64,000 bases of DNA from an uncultured Shimia sp. (GCA_937897325.1 CALCOY010000023.1:1-64000); one strand, 5' to 3'; numbered from the stretch's first letter, positions 43,979 through 52,675 are shown. Program-made: numbers and translations. The notes: generated by a model not told the origin, from the letters alone.

Positions 43979-45259
43979 ATGGGTCTTTCGCTGCTGTTCG
44001 GCGTCTTCTTTCTTTGCATGATTGCGGGGGTACCTGTGGCCTTCTGTCTAGGGATCGCGGCGGTTGTGGGCTTCATCTACGAGGGCCTGCCGCTTTTCAT
44101 CGCGTTTCAACGGATCGTTTCGGGTATCTCAGTCTTTTCACTTTTGGCCATCCCTTTCTTCATCTTTGCGGGCGAATTGATGTTGCAGGGCGGGATCGCC
44201 GCGCGACTCGTTCGTCTGGCCTCTGCCGCAGTGGGCTGGATGCGCGGGGGCTTGGGCGTGGTGAATGTGTCGTCCTCAATGCTTTTCGGAGGGATTTCGG
44301 GGTCCGCCGTGGCAGACACATCCGCGCTCGGTTCGATCCTGATGCCGGTGATGAAAGAAAAGGGATATGACAGTGATTATGCGGTGAATGTGACAGTGAC
44401 GTCCTCTATTGCCGGAGTGGTCATCCCGCCAAGCCACAACATGATACTTTACGCGGTTGCGGCGGGCGGCCTGCCGATCAGCCAGTTGTTCATCGCCGGG
44501 ATCGTGCCGGGGATCCTGATGTGCCTGTGCCTTGGCTTCGTAGCGTGGCTGGTGGCCGTGCGCCGGGGCTATCCGGCAGAGGCCTTCCCGGGTTTGTCGA
44601 GCCTCTTCATCTCTTTCGTTGTTGCATTGCCGGGCCTGCTCACGGCGGTGATCATCGTCGGTGGGGTGCTGTCGGGGATCATGACGGTGACGGAATCCGG
44701 GGCTTTCGGGGCGATATATGCGATCATCGTCACCACATTGGTCTACCGCGAGCTGAGTTGGGAAAACTTCAAGGCCGCCGTGCTTGTGTCCGTGCGGACA
44801 ACGGCCATGGTCATGATCCTTGTCGCATGTGCCTCGGCCTTTGCCTATCTTCTGACGCTGAACCGGGTGCCGGATTTGCTTGCGGGGTTTGTTCTGTCGA
44901 TCTCGGAAAGCGAATTCGTCATCCTACTGCTGCTCAACCTGACACTGCTAATGCTGGGGATGATCATGGACATGGCGGCGCTGATCCTGATCACGACGCC
45001 GATCTTCCTGCCGATCGTCATGGATCTTGGGATGAGTCCGGTGCAATTCGGAATCATCATGATGATGAATCTGGGCCTTGGGCTGACGACCCCCCCGGTC
45101 GGAGCCTGCCTTTTCGTCGGTTGTGTGGTCGGGAACGAACGGATGGAGAATGTCGTTAAGACAATCTGGCCGTTCTACTGCGCGATCCTGCTTGCGCTGA
45201 TGCTGGTCACCTACATTCCTGCCGTGTCACTTGGCCTTCTGGGCTTGCTGCCGGGCTAA
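43979..45259 (+). CDS. TRAP transporter large permease (DctM type)
   Basis: A 426-residue polytopic protein with about 12 hydrophobic segments. It has GVPVAFCLGIAAVVGF near the start, SSMLFGGISGSAVADTSALG (the DctM ligand/sodium region) at about 100-120, IPPSHNMILYA and NLGLGLTTPPVGACLFVG. Start 43979 follows the DctQ stop by one base. Its TAA overlaps the stop codon of the convergent kduD gene, so there is no room for a separate terminator between them. Confidence 0.92.
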   Translation: MGLSLLFGVFFLCMIAGVPVAFCLGIAAVVGFIYEGLPLFIAFQRIVSGISVFSLLAIPFFIFAGELMLQGGIAARLVRLASAAVGWMRGGLGVVNVSSSMLFGGISGSAVADTSALGSILMPVMKEKGYDSDYAVNVTVTSSIAGVVIPPSHNMILYAVAAGGLPISQLFIAGIVPGILMCLCLGFVAWLVAVRRGYPAEAFPGLSSLFISFVVALPGLLTAVIIVGGVLSGIMTVTESGAFGAIYAIIVTTLVYRELSWENFKAAVLVSVRTTAMVMILVACASAFAYLLTLNRVPDLLAGFVLSISESEFVILLLLNLTLLMLGMIMDMAALILITTPIFLPIVMDLGMSPVQFGIIMMMNLGLGLTTPPVGACLFVGCVVGNERMENVVKTIWPFYCAILLALMLVTYIPAVSLGLLGLLPG

Positions 45260-45984
45260 CGGGCCAACCATCCACCATCGACATTCAGCACCGCGCCATT
45301 CACGTAGTCCGAAGCGGGCGCGGAAAGATACACCGCCGTCTGCGCAATATCTTCGGGCTGGCCCCAACGGCCTGAGGGTATACGATCCAGTATGGATTTG
45401 TTCCGGGCGGGATCGTTGCGTAGGGCTTTGGTGTTGTTGGTCGCGATATAGCCCGGTGCGATGGCGTTCACGTTGATCCCATGGATCGCCCATTCATTGC
45501 AAAGGATCTTGGTCAGGCCCGCGACGCCATGTTTCGATGCGGTGTAAGATGGCACGCGGATTCCGCCCTGAAACGACAGGAGCGAGGCGATGTTGACGAT
45601 CTTGCCTTTGGCTTTGCGCGCAAACACCGCTTTGGCAAAGGCCTGCGCGGTAAAGAAGACGGCCTTCAGGTTCACATCGATGACCGCGTCCCAATCCGCC
45701 TCGGAAAAATCGGTGCTGTCGGCGCGGCGGATGATCCCGGCATTGTTTATCAGGATGTCGATCGGCCTTTCTGCAAATACATCTTTCGCGGCTATCGGAT
45801 CCGTGAAGTCTAGCGTCAATGTCTCGCCAGAGGCGATTTGCGATGAGGTGCCACTGCAATCGGATCGGCCTGCGCAAATGACATGCGCACCTGCCTGCCC
45901 GAGTGCTATCGCGATGGCCTGACCGATCCCGGTATTGGCGCCGGTCACAAGTGCGGTTTTGCCCTCTAGTGAAAACGCGTTCAC
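45256..45984 (-). CDS. kduD: 2-deoxy-D-gluconate 3-dehydrogenase / 2-keto-3-deoxygluconate oxidoreductase (KduD)
   Basis: A 242-residue SDR. Motifs are TGANTGIGQAIA at 13-24, NNAGI near 85, IVNIASLLSFQGG with the active Ser, and VPSYTASKHGVAGLT with Tyr-x3-Lys. The end YVNGAVLNVDGGWLAR is typical of KduD. It interconverts 2,5-diketo-3-deoxygluconate and 2-keto-3-deoxygluconate in degradation of pectin- or alginate-derived uronates. The GTG start at 45984 overlaps the kduI TGA (GTGA), so the two are translationally coupled. Confidence 0.88.
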   Translation of the reverse strand: MNAFSLEGKTALVTGANTGIGQAIAIALGQAGAHVICAGRSDCSGTSSQIASGETLTLDFTDPIAAKDVFAERPIDILINNAGIIRRADSTDFSEADWDAVIDVNLKAVFFTAQAFAKAVFARKAKGKIVNIASLLSFQGGIRVPSYTASKHGVAGLTKILCNEWAIHGINVNAIAPGYIATNNTKALRNDPARNKSILDRIPSGRWGQPEDIAQTAVYLSAPASDYVNGAVLNVDGGWLAR

Positions 45985-46805
45985 CGCAGATCTTCCACCG
46001 TGACCATTTCCACGTCCTTGTAATCCACATTGTCCCCCGCCATGGCCCAGCAGAAGGTATAACTGCCCGTGCCGCAGCCGCAATGGATGGACCAGGGCGG
46101 AGAAATTACAGCTTCTTCGTTTTGCACAATGATGTGCCGTGTCTCGTCGGGTTTGCCCATGAAATGGAAAACGCGGTTTTCCGGGGCAAGGTTGAAGTAG
46201 AAATAGGCCTCCATCCGGCGGTCATGCAGGTGGGCGGGCATGGTGTTCCAGACAGATCCGCCGTGAAACATCGTGTAGCCCATGACAAGCTGGCAGCTTT
46301 CCATCACGTCGGGGTGGATGAACTGGTAGATCGTGCGTTCATTGGCGGTTTCCGCAGCGCCCAGACCGATGCTGCCCGCGTCCTCGATCTTGATCAGCTT
46401 TGCAGGAAGCGCGCGATGCGCCGGGGTCGAGACAATGTAGTAGCGCCCGCCCGCGCCAAAGGTGATCGGGCCACTGCCCAACCCAAGATAGAGCACGTCC
46501 CCCCGACCCAGATCAAAGCTGCTTCCAGCGGCCGCGACGGTGCCAGTGTCGCCCACGTTCAGAATGCCTATCTCGCGTCTGTCCAGAATGGATGGTGTGC
46601 CGCAGGGAGCAACCTTGTCGAGGACCAGATCGCCGCCCTCGGGGAAAACGCCGCCCACGATCATGCGGTCATAATGGGTATAAAGCAGGCGCATCTCACC
46701 ACTCGCAAAGAGACCCCCAAAATGGAAATTTTCGCGCAGGGCGCTGGTGTCCATCTGGCGTGTCTCTGATGGACCGGTCGCATAAAGTGTGCGAACACTG
46801 AGCAT
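45981..46805 (-). CDS. kduI: 5-dehydro-4-deoxy-D-glucuronate isomerase (KduI)
   Basis: A 274-residue cupin isomerase. It has ALRENFHFGGLFASGEMRLL and YTHYDRMIVGGVFP near the N-terminus, FELGRGD-like FDLGRGDVLYLG, and the metal site HLHDRRMEAYFYF, supplying two His and a Glu at about 189-201. The last His is in PPWSIHCGCGT. E. coli KduI is 278 residues, so it is full length. ATG 46805 is preceded by AAGGAC. It lies between kduD and the KdgF-like gene on one transcript. Confidence 0.93.
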   Translation of the reverse strand: MLSVRTLYATGPSETRQMDTSALRENFHFGGLFASGEMRLLYTHYDRMIVGGVFPEGGDLVLDKVAPCGTPSILDRREIGILNVGDTGTVAAAGSSFDLGRGDVLYLGLGSGPITFGAGGRYYIVSTPAHRALPAKLIKIEDAGSIGLGAAETANERTIYQFIHPDVMESCQLVMGYTMFHGGSVWNTMPAHLHDRRMEAYFYFNLAPENRVFHFMGKPDETRHIIVQNEEAVISPPWSIHCGCGTGSYTFCWAMAGDNVDYKDVEMVTVEDLR

Positions 46806-46818
46806 GGGTTTGTCCTTC

Positions 46819-47130
46819 TTAAAGAAAATCGTCGCGGCGGGGCGTGAAGCAATCAATTAACTCGCCCGGCTCAAGGCAGATACAGCCATGTTTGGCCCCC
46901 GACGGAATAATGAAGCTGTCGCCAGGCGCGATTTCTAACGTCTTGCCGTCCAAGGAGAAACTGAAGCGCCCAGTTTTGACATAGGTCGATTGCACGTGCG
47001 GATGGCTGTGCAGTTTGCCTTCGGCTCCGGTTTCGGCAAAGCGGAAGCTGACCATCATCAGGTCAGGGGAGTCGGCGAGGACTTGGCGAGTGACGCCGGG
47101 ATCCGTCTCGACAATCGGGAAATCTGTCAT
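46819..47130 (-). CDS. kdgF: KdgF-like cupin (unsaturated uronate ring-opening)
   Basis: A 103-residue single cupin with the metal-binding motif GKLHSHPHVQSTYVKTGRFS at about 38-57 (His, His, then Gln and a later His in GAKHGCICLEPG). KdgF converts cyclic 4,5-unsaturated monouronates to the linear keto form, feeding KduI; the immediate upstream position to kduI supports this. It is 13 bases from kduI and begins 27 bases after a palindromic operator candidate. Small cupins are hard to tell apart, so the symbol rests partly on context. Confidence 0.75.
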   Translation of the reverse strand: MTDFPIVETDPGVTRQVLADSPDLMMVSFRFAETGAEGKLHSHPHVQSTYVKTGRFSFSLDGKTLEIAPGDSFIIPSGAKHGCICLEPGELIDCFTPRRDDFL

Positions 47131-47156
47131 GAGAGGCCTGTCGGACTGTGAATATT

Positions 47157-47174
47157 TGGTATATTAGTATCCCA
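47157..47174 (-). promoter_or_regulatory. Shared palindromic operator candidate before the kdgF-kduI-kduD unit
   Basis: TGGTATATTAGTATCCCA (plus strand) matches TGGTATACTAGTATACCA at 16 of 18 positions and the site at 42357 at 13-14 positions. It lies 26 bases upstream of the KdgF-like start, a repressor-type position. Confidence 0.65.
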
Positions 47175-47216
47175 GTCTGAATGGTGCGGCAAGACATGCG
47201 ATATCCAACGGGGTCG

Positions 47217-47990
47217 CTATTGCGAGAGGATTTTGCGCTTTTGTGCCATCGCTTCGCGCTTTTCCTGTTCGATCCCTGCCCGGAAAGAACGTTCGACAAA
47301 GTCGATGTGATCAAGCGCGGCCTTTTCGGCGCGGTCAGGCGCGTTTTCCAGAATGGCATGGCCGAGTTCCAGATGCTGGTCCAGAAGCTGCCGACCCGAG
47401 CCGTCGATCGTCATCAGGTAGTCGCGATTGTAGAAAACACCCTGACGGGCCATGTCGTAGATCGACGTCATGATGTGGATGAGGGTGGCGTTCTGGCTCG
47501 CATCGACGATGGCGGCATGGAGCTGAAAATCGGCCTCGCGCGAGGCGCTGCCGTCGCCGTTCTTCCAGGCCTGTTCGATGGTGGCAAGCAGATCGGCAAT
47601 TCGGGCTTTGTCGGCCTTGGTGGCGCGTTCGGCGGCGAGGCGTGCTGCAAATGCTTCCTGCGCGCGACGGTATTCGAGATAGTCGAAGAACGCTGCCCCA
47701 TGCCGGGCGTAGAGCGCGACCAAGGCCGGGGTCATCGCGTTGCCGGTCAATTGTGAGACAAACGTGCCTTCTCCATGGCGGGTGACGACCAGATCGCGGT
47801 CTTCCAGCATCTGAAGAGCTTCGCGCAATTTTGGGCGTGAGACGCCGAGCTTTTCAGCCAGACCCCGCTCTGACGGGAGTTTGTGGCCCTGTTTCAGAAT
47901 GCCTGATGCGATAAGGTCTTCGATTTGTGCGACGATCGTGTCGACGAGTGAATCATGATCTACAGGTTCGAATATCGCATGTTCGGACAT
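47217..47990 (-). CDS. GntR-family regulator (FadR/FCD type)
   Basis: A 257-residue protein. The winged helix shows IVAQIEDLIASGILKQGHKL, PSERGLAEKLGVSRPKLREA (recognition helix about 43-62) and the wing VTRHGEGTFVSQL. The FCD domain follows, with EADFQLHAAIVDASQNATL and QHLELGHAILENAPD. It is upstream of kdgF-kduI-kduD on the same strand and divergent from the D-lactate dehydrogenase gene. It is the stronger candidate to bind the TGGTAT palindromes, or it may control dld through the TGGT-N11-ACCA sites. Confidence 0.88.
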   Translation of the reverse strand: MSEHAIFEPVDHDSLVDTIVAQIEDLIASGILKQGHKLPSERGLAEKLGVSRPKLREALQMLEDRDLVVTRHGEGTFVSQLTGNAMTPALVALYARHGAAFFDYLEYRRAQEAFAARLAAERATKADKARIADLLATIEQAWKNGDGSASREADFQLHAAIVDASQNATLIHIMTSIYDMARQGVFYNRDYLMTIDGSGRQLLDQHLELGHAILENAPDRAEKAALDHIDFVERSFRAGIEQEKREAMAQKRKILSQ

Positions 47991-48019
47991 GGCGGCGTTA
48001 GGCCTTTGCGGGTTGCCAG

Positions 48020-48038
48020 TGGTTGCAAAAGGTAACCA
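48020..48038. promoter_or_regulatory. TGGT-N11-ACCA inverted repeat, distal
   Basis: TGGTTGCAAAAGGTAACCA, extended outward to GTGGTT/AACCAC arms, lies in the region between the GntR and dld genes, about 30 bases upstream of the GntR start. Its 19-base span equals that of the second repeat at 48137. Confidence 0.4.
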
Positions 48039-48136
48039 CCTGAGTCTGCGGTATCAAGTTCAAATCAATTGATAAAGAGAAGCTTCCGGTCGAGAAAATG
48101 CGGTGAACTGCCGTGCAAAGTGTTGACTCTTCAAAG

Positions 48137-48155
48137 TGGTAAAGTTTATTTACCA
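48137..48155. promoter_or_regulatory. TGGT-N11-ACCA inverted repeat, dld-proximal
   Basis: TGGTAAAGTTTATTTACCA has perfect 7-bp arms with a 5-base centre, and ends 16 bases before the dld ATG, close to its AAGGAG ribosome-binding site. It could be an operator near the transcription start or a leader hairpin covering the ribosome-binding region. Confidence 0.45.
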
Positions 48156-48171
48156 AGAAAGGAGCTTCGTC

Positions 48172-49869
48172 ATGGACAGTGATACCGTCATCCAGAGTTT
48201 CCGCGATATCGTCGGAAAGGCGCATGTTTTGACAGGAATGCGGGCGACCGAGCGGTTTCGGCGCGGCTTTCGATCGGGGGAGGGTGAAGCGCTTTGCGTT
48301 GTGCAGCCCGGCACGCTCCTGGAGCAGTGGAAGGTTCTGGAGATCTGCGTGGCCGCCGACAAGATCGTCATCATGCAGGCGGCCAATACTGGGCTGACCG
48401 AAGGCTCGACCCCCAGCGGGGCCTATGACCGTGACGTGGTTCTTATCAATACGCGTCGCATGGACAACATTGTGGCGCTGCAGGGCGGCAAGCAGGTCGT
48501 GTCCTTTCCGGGTGCCACGCTCTTTGCCTTGGAAAAGTTGCTGGCGCCGCTGGGACGAGAGCCGCATTCGGTGATCGGATCCTCGTGCATCGGAGCCTCG
48601 ATTGTAGGGGGTGTCTGTAACAATTCGGGCGGATCGCTTGTAGAGCGCGGCCCGTCCTATACGGAGCTTTCGCTATACGCCCAAATCGACGAAACGGGTG
48701 CGCTGAAGTTGGTCAATCATCTGGGGATTGATCTGGGCAAGACACCGGACGAGATCTTGACCCGGCTGGAAAATGGCGATTTCGACAAGGAACCCGCCCC
48801 GACAAACCGCAAGGCGTCCTCGGACGACTATGCCGATCAGGTGCGCGACGTCGATGCGGCCACGCCTGCGCGGTATAATGCGGATAAGAGGCGGCTCTTT
48901 GAAAGTGCGGGCTGTGCGGGCAAGCTGGGGGTCTTTGCGGTCCGTCTGGACACCTATGCCAAACCCGAGGCGCAGAAGACCTTCTACATCGGGACGAATT
49001 CGGTTGATGATCTGACCGCATTGCGGCGTCACATGCTGGCGGAGTTCGAGACGCTGCCGGTCTCTGCCGAGTATATGGAGCGCGAAGTTTTTGACATCAC
49101 CGAACGCTATGGCAAGGACACCGTGATGATGATCGACTGGTTGGGCACGGACCGTTTGCCCACGTTCTTTGCGCTGAAAGGTGCGGTCGATGCGCGACTG
49201 CGCGGCATTCCGGGTTTGGCCAATTTGACGGACCGCGTGATGCAGGTGGTGTCGCGCATCACGCCGAAGGTTCTGCCAAAACGAATGCTGGAGTTTCGCG
49301 ACCGATATCGTCACCATCTGATCCTGAAAATGCGGGATGCCGGGATCGGCGAAGCTGCGACGTATCTCGCGGATCATTTCAAGGATCGTGATGGGGATTT
49401 CTTTGAATGCACCGACCGGGAAGGCAAGATCGCGGGCCTTCAACGCTTTGCCGCTGCGGGGGCGGCGGTGCGCTACATGGCAATACATGCCGGAGAGGTA
49501 GAGGATATCATCGCGCTGGACATTGCGCTGCGTCGGAATGATCGGGACTGGTATGAAAAGCTCCCACCCGAGATTGAGGACAAGCTGGTGCACAAGCTCT
49601 ATTACGGCCATTTCATGTGCCACGTCCTGCACCAGGATTACGTTGTTAAGAAGGGTGTGGATCCCAAAGCGCTGAAGGCGGAGATGCTGGCGCTATTGGA
49701 CAATCGCGGGGCGGAGTATCCGGCCGAACACAATGTGGGTCACCTTTATGCAGCCAAGCCCGATCTGGCAGAGCATTACCGCTGTTGCGATCCCACAAAC
49801 TCGTTCAATCCCGGGATCGGTAAGATGTCGAAGGCGAAGGATTACGCGGATGCGGCCAAGAGGGCGTGA
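48172..49869 (+). CDS. dld: Quinone-dependent D-lactate dehydrogenase
   Basis: A 565-residue flavoprotein, close to the 571 of E. coli Dld. The FAD-binding domain shows QAANTGLTEGSTPSGAYDRD at about 69-88 and GSSCIGASIVGGVCNNSGGS near 139-158. The C-terminal membrane-binding domain (Lact-deh-memb type) starts near 280 and ends with HNVGHLYAAKPDLAEHYRCC, DPTNSFNPGIGKMSK. It oxidises D-lactate to pyruvate at the inner face of the membrane, passing electrons to quinone. The ATG at 48172 is preceded by AAGGAG; an upstream in-frame ATG at 48136 lacks one and overlaps the inverted repeat. Confidence 0.93.
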   Translation: MDSDTVIQSFRDIVGKAHVLTGMRATERFRRGFRSGEGEALCVVQPGTLLEQWKVLEICVAADKIVIMQAANTGLTEGSTPSGAYDRDVVLINTRRMDNIVALQGGKQVVSFPGATLFALEKLLAPLGREPHSVIGSSCIGASIVGGVCNNSGGSLVERGPSYTELSLYAQIDETGALKLVNHLGIDLGKTPDEILTRLENGDFDKEPAPTNRKASSDDYADQVRDVDAATPARYNADKRRLFESAGCAGKLGVFAVRLDTYAKPEAQKTFYIGTNSVDDLTALRRHMLAEFETLPVSAEYMEREVFDITERYGKDTVMMIDWLGTDRLPTFFALKGAVDARLRGIPGLANLTDRVMQVVSRITPKVLPKRMLEFRDRYRHHLILKMRDAGIGEAATYLADHFKDRDGDFFECTDREGKIAGLQRFAAAGAAVRYMAIHAGEVEDIIALDIALRRNDRDWYEKLPPEIEDKLVHKLYYGHFMCHVLHQDYVVKKGVDPKALKAEMLALLDNRGAEYPAEHNVGHLYAAKPDLAEHYRCCDPTNSFNPGIGKMSKAKDYADAAKRA

Positions 49870-49901
49870 CAATCGCCTCTGACACGGCATAGCTTGCCGC
49901 C

Positions 49902-50345
49902 ATGAGTTGGGGTGTGCAGGTCATATTCGGGTCCGCCGTCCTGGCGATTTGCGCCATTGTCCACGTGGCCGTGCTGGCTGTCGGTATCCCGATGTTCCGC
50001 CGTTTCGTAGCTTTTTTGCCCGACAGCCGGATGGTGCATCACAATATTGCACTTCTGTGCTTTGGCGTCTTCATCATCGTTTTGGCGCATACCATCCAGG
50101 TCTGGTTTTGGGCATTCACGTTTTTCTGGCTGGATGCTTTCACGTCTTTTGAGGAAAGCTTCTACTTTGCGACGATCACCTATACGACCTTGGGCTACGG
50201 TGATCTAATCCTGGGCGAGGGCTTGCGGATTTTCGGGGCCTTTGCCTCGATCACAGGATTTCTAACCTTCGGGATCAGCACGGCTTTTCTGATCGGTCTG
50301 GTGGTGCGCATCCTACCCGATACGTTCCGGACGGATGATGATTGA
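49902..50345 (+). CDS. Two-pore-domain-style potassium channel protein
   Basis: A 147-residue protein with hydrophobic segments at about 5-27, 48-68 and 110-133. The pore loop FYFATITYTTLGYGDLIL at about 88-105 contains the K+ selectivity filter TLGYGD. This is an Ion_trans_2-type channel subunit that would assemble as a tetramer in the inner membrane. No regulatory RCK domain is attached. It begins 32 bases after dld and may be cotranscribed. Confidence 0.85.
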   Translation: MSWGVQVIFGSAVLAICAIVHVAVLAVGIPMFRRFVAFLPDSRMVHHNIALLCFGVFIIVLAHTIQVWFWAFTFFWLDAFTSFEESFYFATITYTTLGYGDLILGEGLRIFGAFASITGFLTFGISTAFLIGLVVRILPDTFRTDDD

Positions 50346-50350
50346 GGCCC

Positions 50351-51871
50351 TCAGCCCGCAAAAAGCGGGGTTGAGGCAGCGATGGCCCAAGCGAGGCAGA
50401 TCCCCATGCCGATGGCGATACCACCTACGCCACGCACCGCCAGGACAAAGCGGCCAAAGCTGCCGTAGACGACGAAGAACAGCAGCAGGACGGGCAGGAT
50501 CGTAAACATCGGTCCTAGGCCTTGCGGCACCATGACCATGGCAGTTGTGAGCGTGGCCAGAAGGGCAAGACGGGCAATGACACGGCGCCAAAAGGCCCCC
50601 TGGGCCAGCAAGTACGTGTCAGCGATCATCAGCGGCAAGGTGCCCGAAAGCAGCAGCGCCATTATGCCAAGGCGTGGCCCGGTTGGCAGGAAGGCAGCGC
50701 CGTAGCGATCGAGCGCAAGGGCGAAGATGCCGAGGCCCCAGAAAAGCAGGATCGCGGTGCCCAACAGGTCGGGCCGGTCTAGGATCACGCGATGGCGTCG
50801 CAGGATCAGCAGTTGGACGCCCCCCCAGATGGCGAAGGCGGCGGCTATGGCCACAAAGCCCGCAATGGGGCCAAGATCGGTCGGCAGGGCGACCGCCACG
50901 GCGAGGGTGGGGACAACTGGTAGCAGAATGGCAAGGAGAAAGGCGCGAAGCGGCAGGGGGGGCTGGCTCTGTCCGCCGCGCAGAGGGAGCAACCTGGACA
51001 AGGGCCAGGCCAGAAGGACCAGAGTGCCGAAGAGAAGACCGGCAACCCATCCGGTCCCGTCCAGATCGGGGAGGGCTTGGCTGCCCGTGGCATTCGCGAT
51101 CCAGCGGACGATTTCGTCAAGGGTAACAGCATGATAGAGCACCCCGACATGTCCCACATTGGGCGCGACAATTGACTTTCTGGCGGTGTTTGCGCCGATG
51201 GCCACATCTCCTTCTCCGGCTGCGGGATCGATCTGTTTCACGGCGTCGAGGGCCACGCGGCTTAGATGGTCCTCGAAGGCGCCTGAGACGATCAGAAGCG
51301 ATGGCGGAAAGTCTGCTGTCACGGCTTCCGAATACATCGAGATGGCGGCGATGGCGGCGACATCGGGCAGGTCCTGGGCGGCCCGAATGATCACATCGGT
51401 GGCCATCGAGTGCCCGACAAGGGATGTGGGGCCAGCGGTCTCAGGCAGGGCCTGCATCGCCTGCGCGACCTGACGTGTTGCTTCGACAAGTTGCGCGGTT
51501 GTCCCTTCAAGCGATGTGATGTCGGGAGACATGGGCACGGGATTTCGGCCGTGGCCCGGAAAATCGAGTGAAGCGACCAAAAGACCCGCACGCGCCAGCG
51601 TGACCGAGATCTGGTCCATCATCTGGCGCGATCCACCGAACCCGTGTGCGACGACGACGAGTGGTGCTGCCTCGACCCCAGCGGGCGCATAGATCGTGAC
51701 CGGGGTCTGATCGACCGTGGTCTCCGTGACCTCAAGCCCTTCAAAGCGCTGCTCAAGCAGGAACGCGCAGAACAGCGAAATACCGCCAAACAGTAGGGCC
51801 AATGCCACAAGCATCGGCCTTGCGGCAGCGCGGGATCTCAGTTCAGCCGGGTTTGCAGATCGGTCCACCAT
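50351..51871 (-). CDS. Alpha/beta hydrolase fused to a polytopic membrane domain
   Basis: A 506-residue protein. Residues 20-40 are a single hydrophobic segment. Residues 50-275 form an alpha/beta hydrolase, with HGFGG (oxyanion) at 76-80, the nucleophile elbow GHSMA with Ser155, an acidic residue in VSGAFEDH, and a likely catalytic His in NVGHVGVLYH. Residues 285-506 contain about eight hydrophobic segments with no recognised motif. The hydrolase would face the periplasm if the first segment is a signal anchor. Substrate is unknown; a lipid or envelope ester is plausible. It converges on the channel gene (5-base gap) and follows the SDR of the thi operon by 45 bases. Confidence 0.7.
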   Translation of the reverse strand: MVDRSANPAELRSRAAARPMLVALALLFGGISLFCAFLLEQRFEGLEVTETTVDQTPVTIYAPAGVEAAPLVVVAHGFGGSRQMMDQISVTLARAGLLVASLDFPGHGRNPVPMSPDITSLEGTTAQLVEATRQVAQAMQALPETAGPTSLVGHSMATDVIIRAAQDLPDVAAIAAISMYSEAVTADFPPSLLIVSGAFEDHLSRVALDAVKQIDPAAGEGDVAIGANTARKSIVAPNVGHVGVLYHAVTLDEIVRWIANATGSQALPDLDGTGWVAGLLFGTLVLLAWPLSRLLPLRGGQSQPPLPLRAFLLAILLPVVPTLAVAVALPTDLGPIAGFVAIAAAFAIWGGVQLLILRRHRVILDRPDLLGTAILLFWGLGIFALALDRYGAAFLPTGPRLGIMALLLSGTLPLMIADTYLLAQGAFWRRVIARLALLATLTTAMVMVPQGLGPMFTILPVLLLFFVVYGSFGRFVLAVRGVGGIAIGMGICLAWAIAASTPLFAG

Positions 51872-51916
51872 GCTGCGCGAGGTAGTGCCGCAGGCCTTTC
51901 TTGCCAGATCGGACGC

Positions 51917-52675
51917 CTATCCGAAGACCAGTCCGCCATCGACGATCAGGTTCTGTCCGGTGATCGCGCGCGCCCATGGACTGGCGAAGAAGAGCACTGC
52001 ATCTGCCAGCTCGTCCGGTGTGGTGACGGACCGAAGTGGCGTGTTGGCAGCGATGTAGTCAAAAACCTCATCGGGGGTCGCAGCACTCGCATCCGTCACC
52101 CGCAAGAGCCCGCCCGAGACCATGTTGACGGTCACGCCGTGCGGTCCAAGCTCTGCCGCTGCGGTGCGGGTCAGCGCAAGCAGCGCGGATTTGGCGGCGG
52201 TGTAATCATGATAAGGCACGACGGGGTTCTGGACGAGATTGCTGCCGATCGTGACGACCCGGCCGAAGCCTTCCGCTTGCATTGACGGCCCGAAGACCTG
52301 CATCAGGTTCAGCGCGCCTGCGACGGCCGTTTCGAGTTGTGCATGAAGCGCGTTGGCCTGCAGACTGAAGATAGTTTCGCGCCCATCGCCGTTGAAGCTG
52401 TAATCGGCCAGAGCGTTGTGGACGATTGTTGTAGGGGCGGACCCTTCAAGATCCTTTGCGAGTGTATGCAGGGCGGAAAGGTTGCGGACATCGGCCTGCA
52501 TGGCACGTGCCCGGTCGCCTAGTTCCTCCGCCAGGCGTTCCGCTTGCGCCTGACTTTTGCGGTAGTTGACAATGACGTGCGCGCCTTCACGGGCGAAGGC
52601 TTTTGCGATTGCGGCGCCAAGCCCTCGGCCCGCGCCGGTGACAAGAACGATTTGGTCAGAGATGGGCAATGTCAT
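51917..52675 (-). CDS. SDR-family oxidoreductase of the thi operon
   Basis: A 252-residue short-chain dehydrogenase: VTGAGRGLGAAIAKAF at 11-26, VHNALADYS in the NNAG position (HNAL variant), TIGSNL with the active Ser, and YHDYTAAKSALLALTRTAAA with Tyr-x3-Lys. It starts by ATGA overlap with thiD and is therefore under the same TPP riboswitch. Annotated relatives are usually called 3-oxoacyl-ACP reductases, but the context suggests a thiamine- or pyrimidine-related reduction. The substrate is unknown. Confidence 0.82.
   Translation of the reverse strand: MTLPISDQIVLVTGAGRGLGAAIAKAFAREGAHVIVNYRKSQAQAERLAEELGDRARAMQADVRNLSALHTLAKDLEGSAPTTIVHNALADYSFNGDGRETIFSLQANALHAQLETAVAGALNLMQVFGPSMQAEGFGRVVTIGSNLVQNPVVPYHDYTAAKSALLALTRTAAAELGPHGVTVNMVSGGLLRVTDASAATPDEVFDYIAANTPLRSVTTPDELADAVLFFASPWARAITGQNLIVDGGLVFG

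Noticed and set aside
48673-49632. 319-residue minus-strand open frame opposite dld
   Set aside because: No ribosome-binding site or motif; the D-lactate dehydrogenase reads through without a break.
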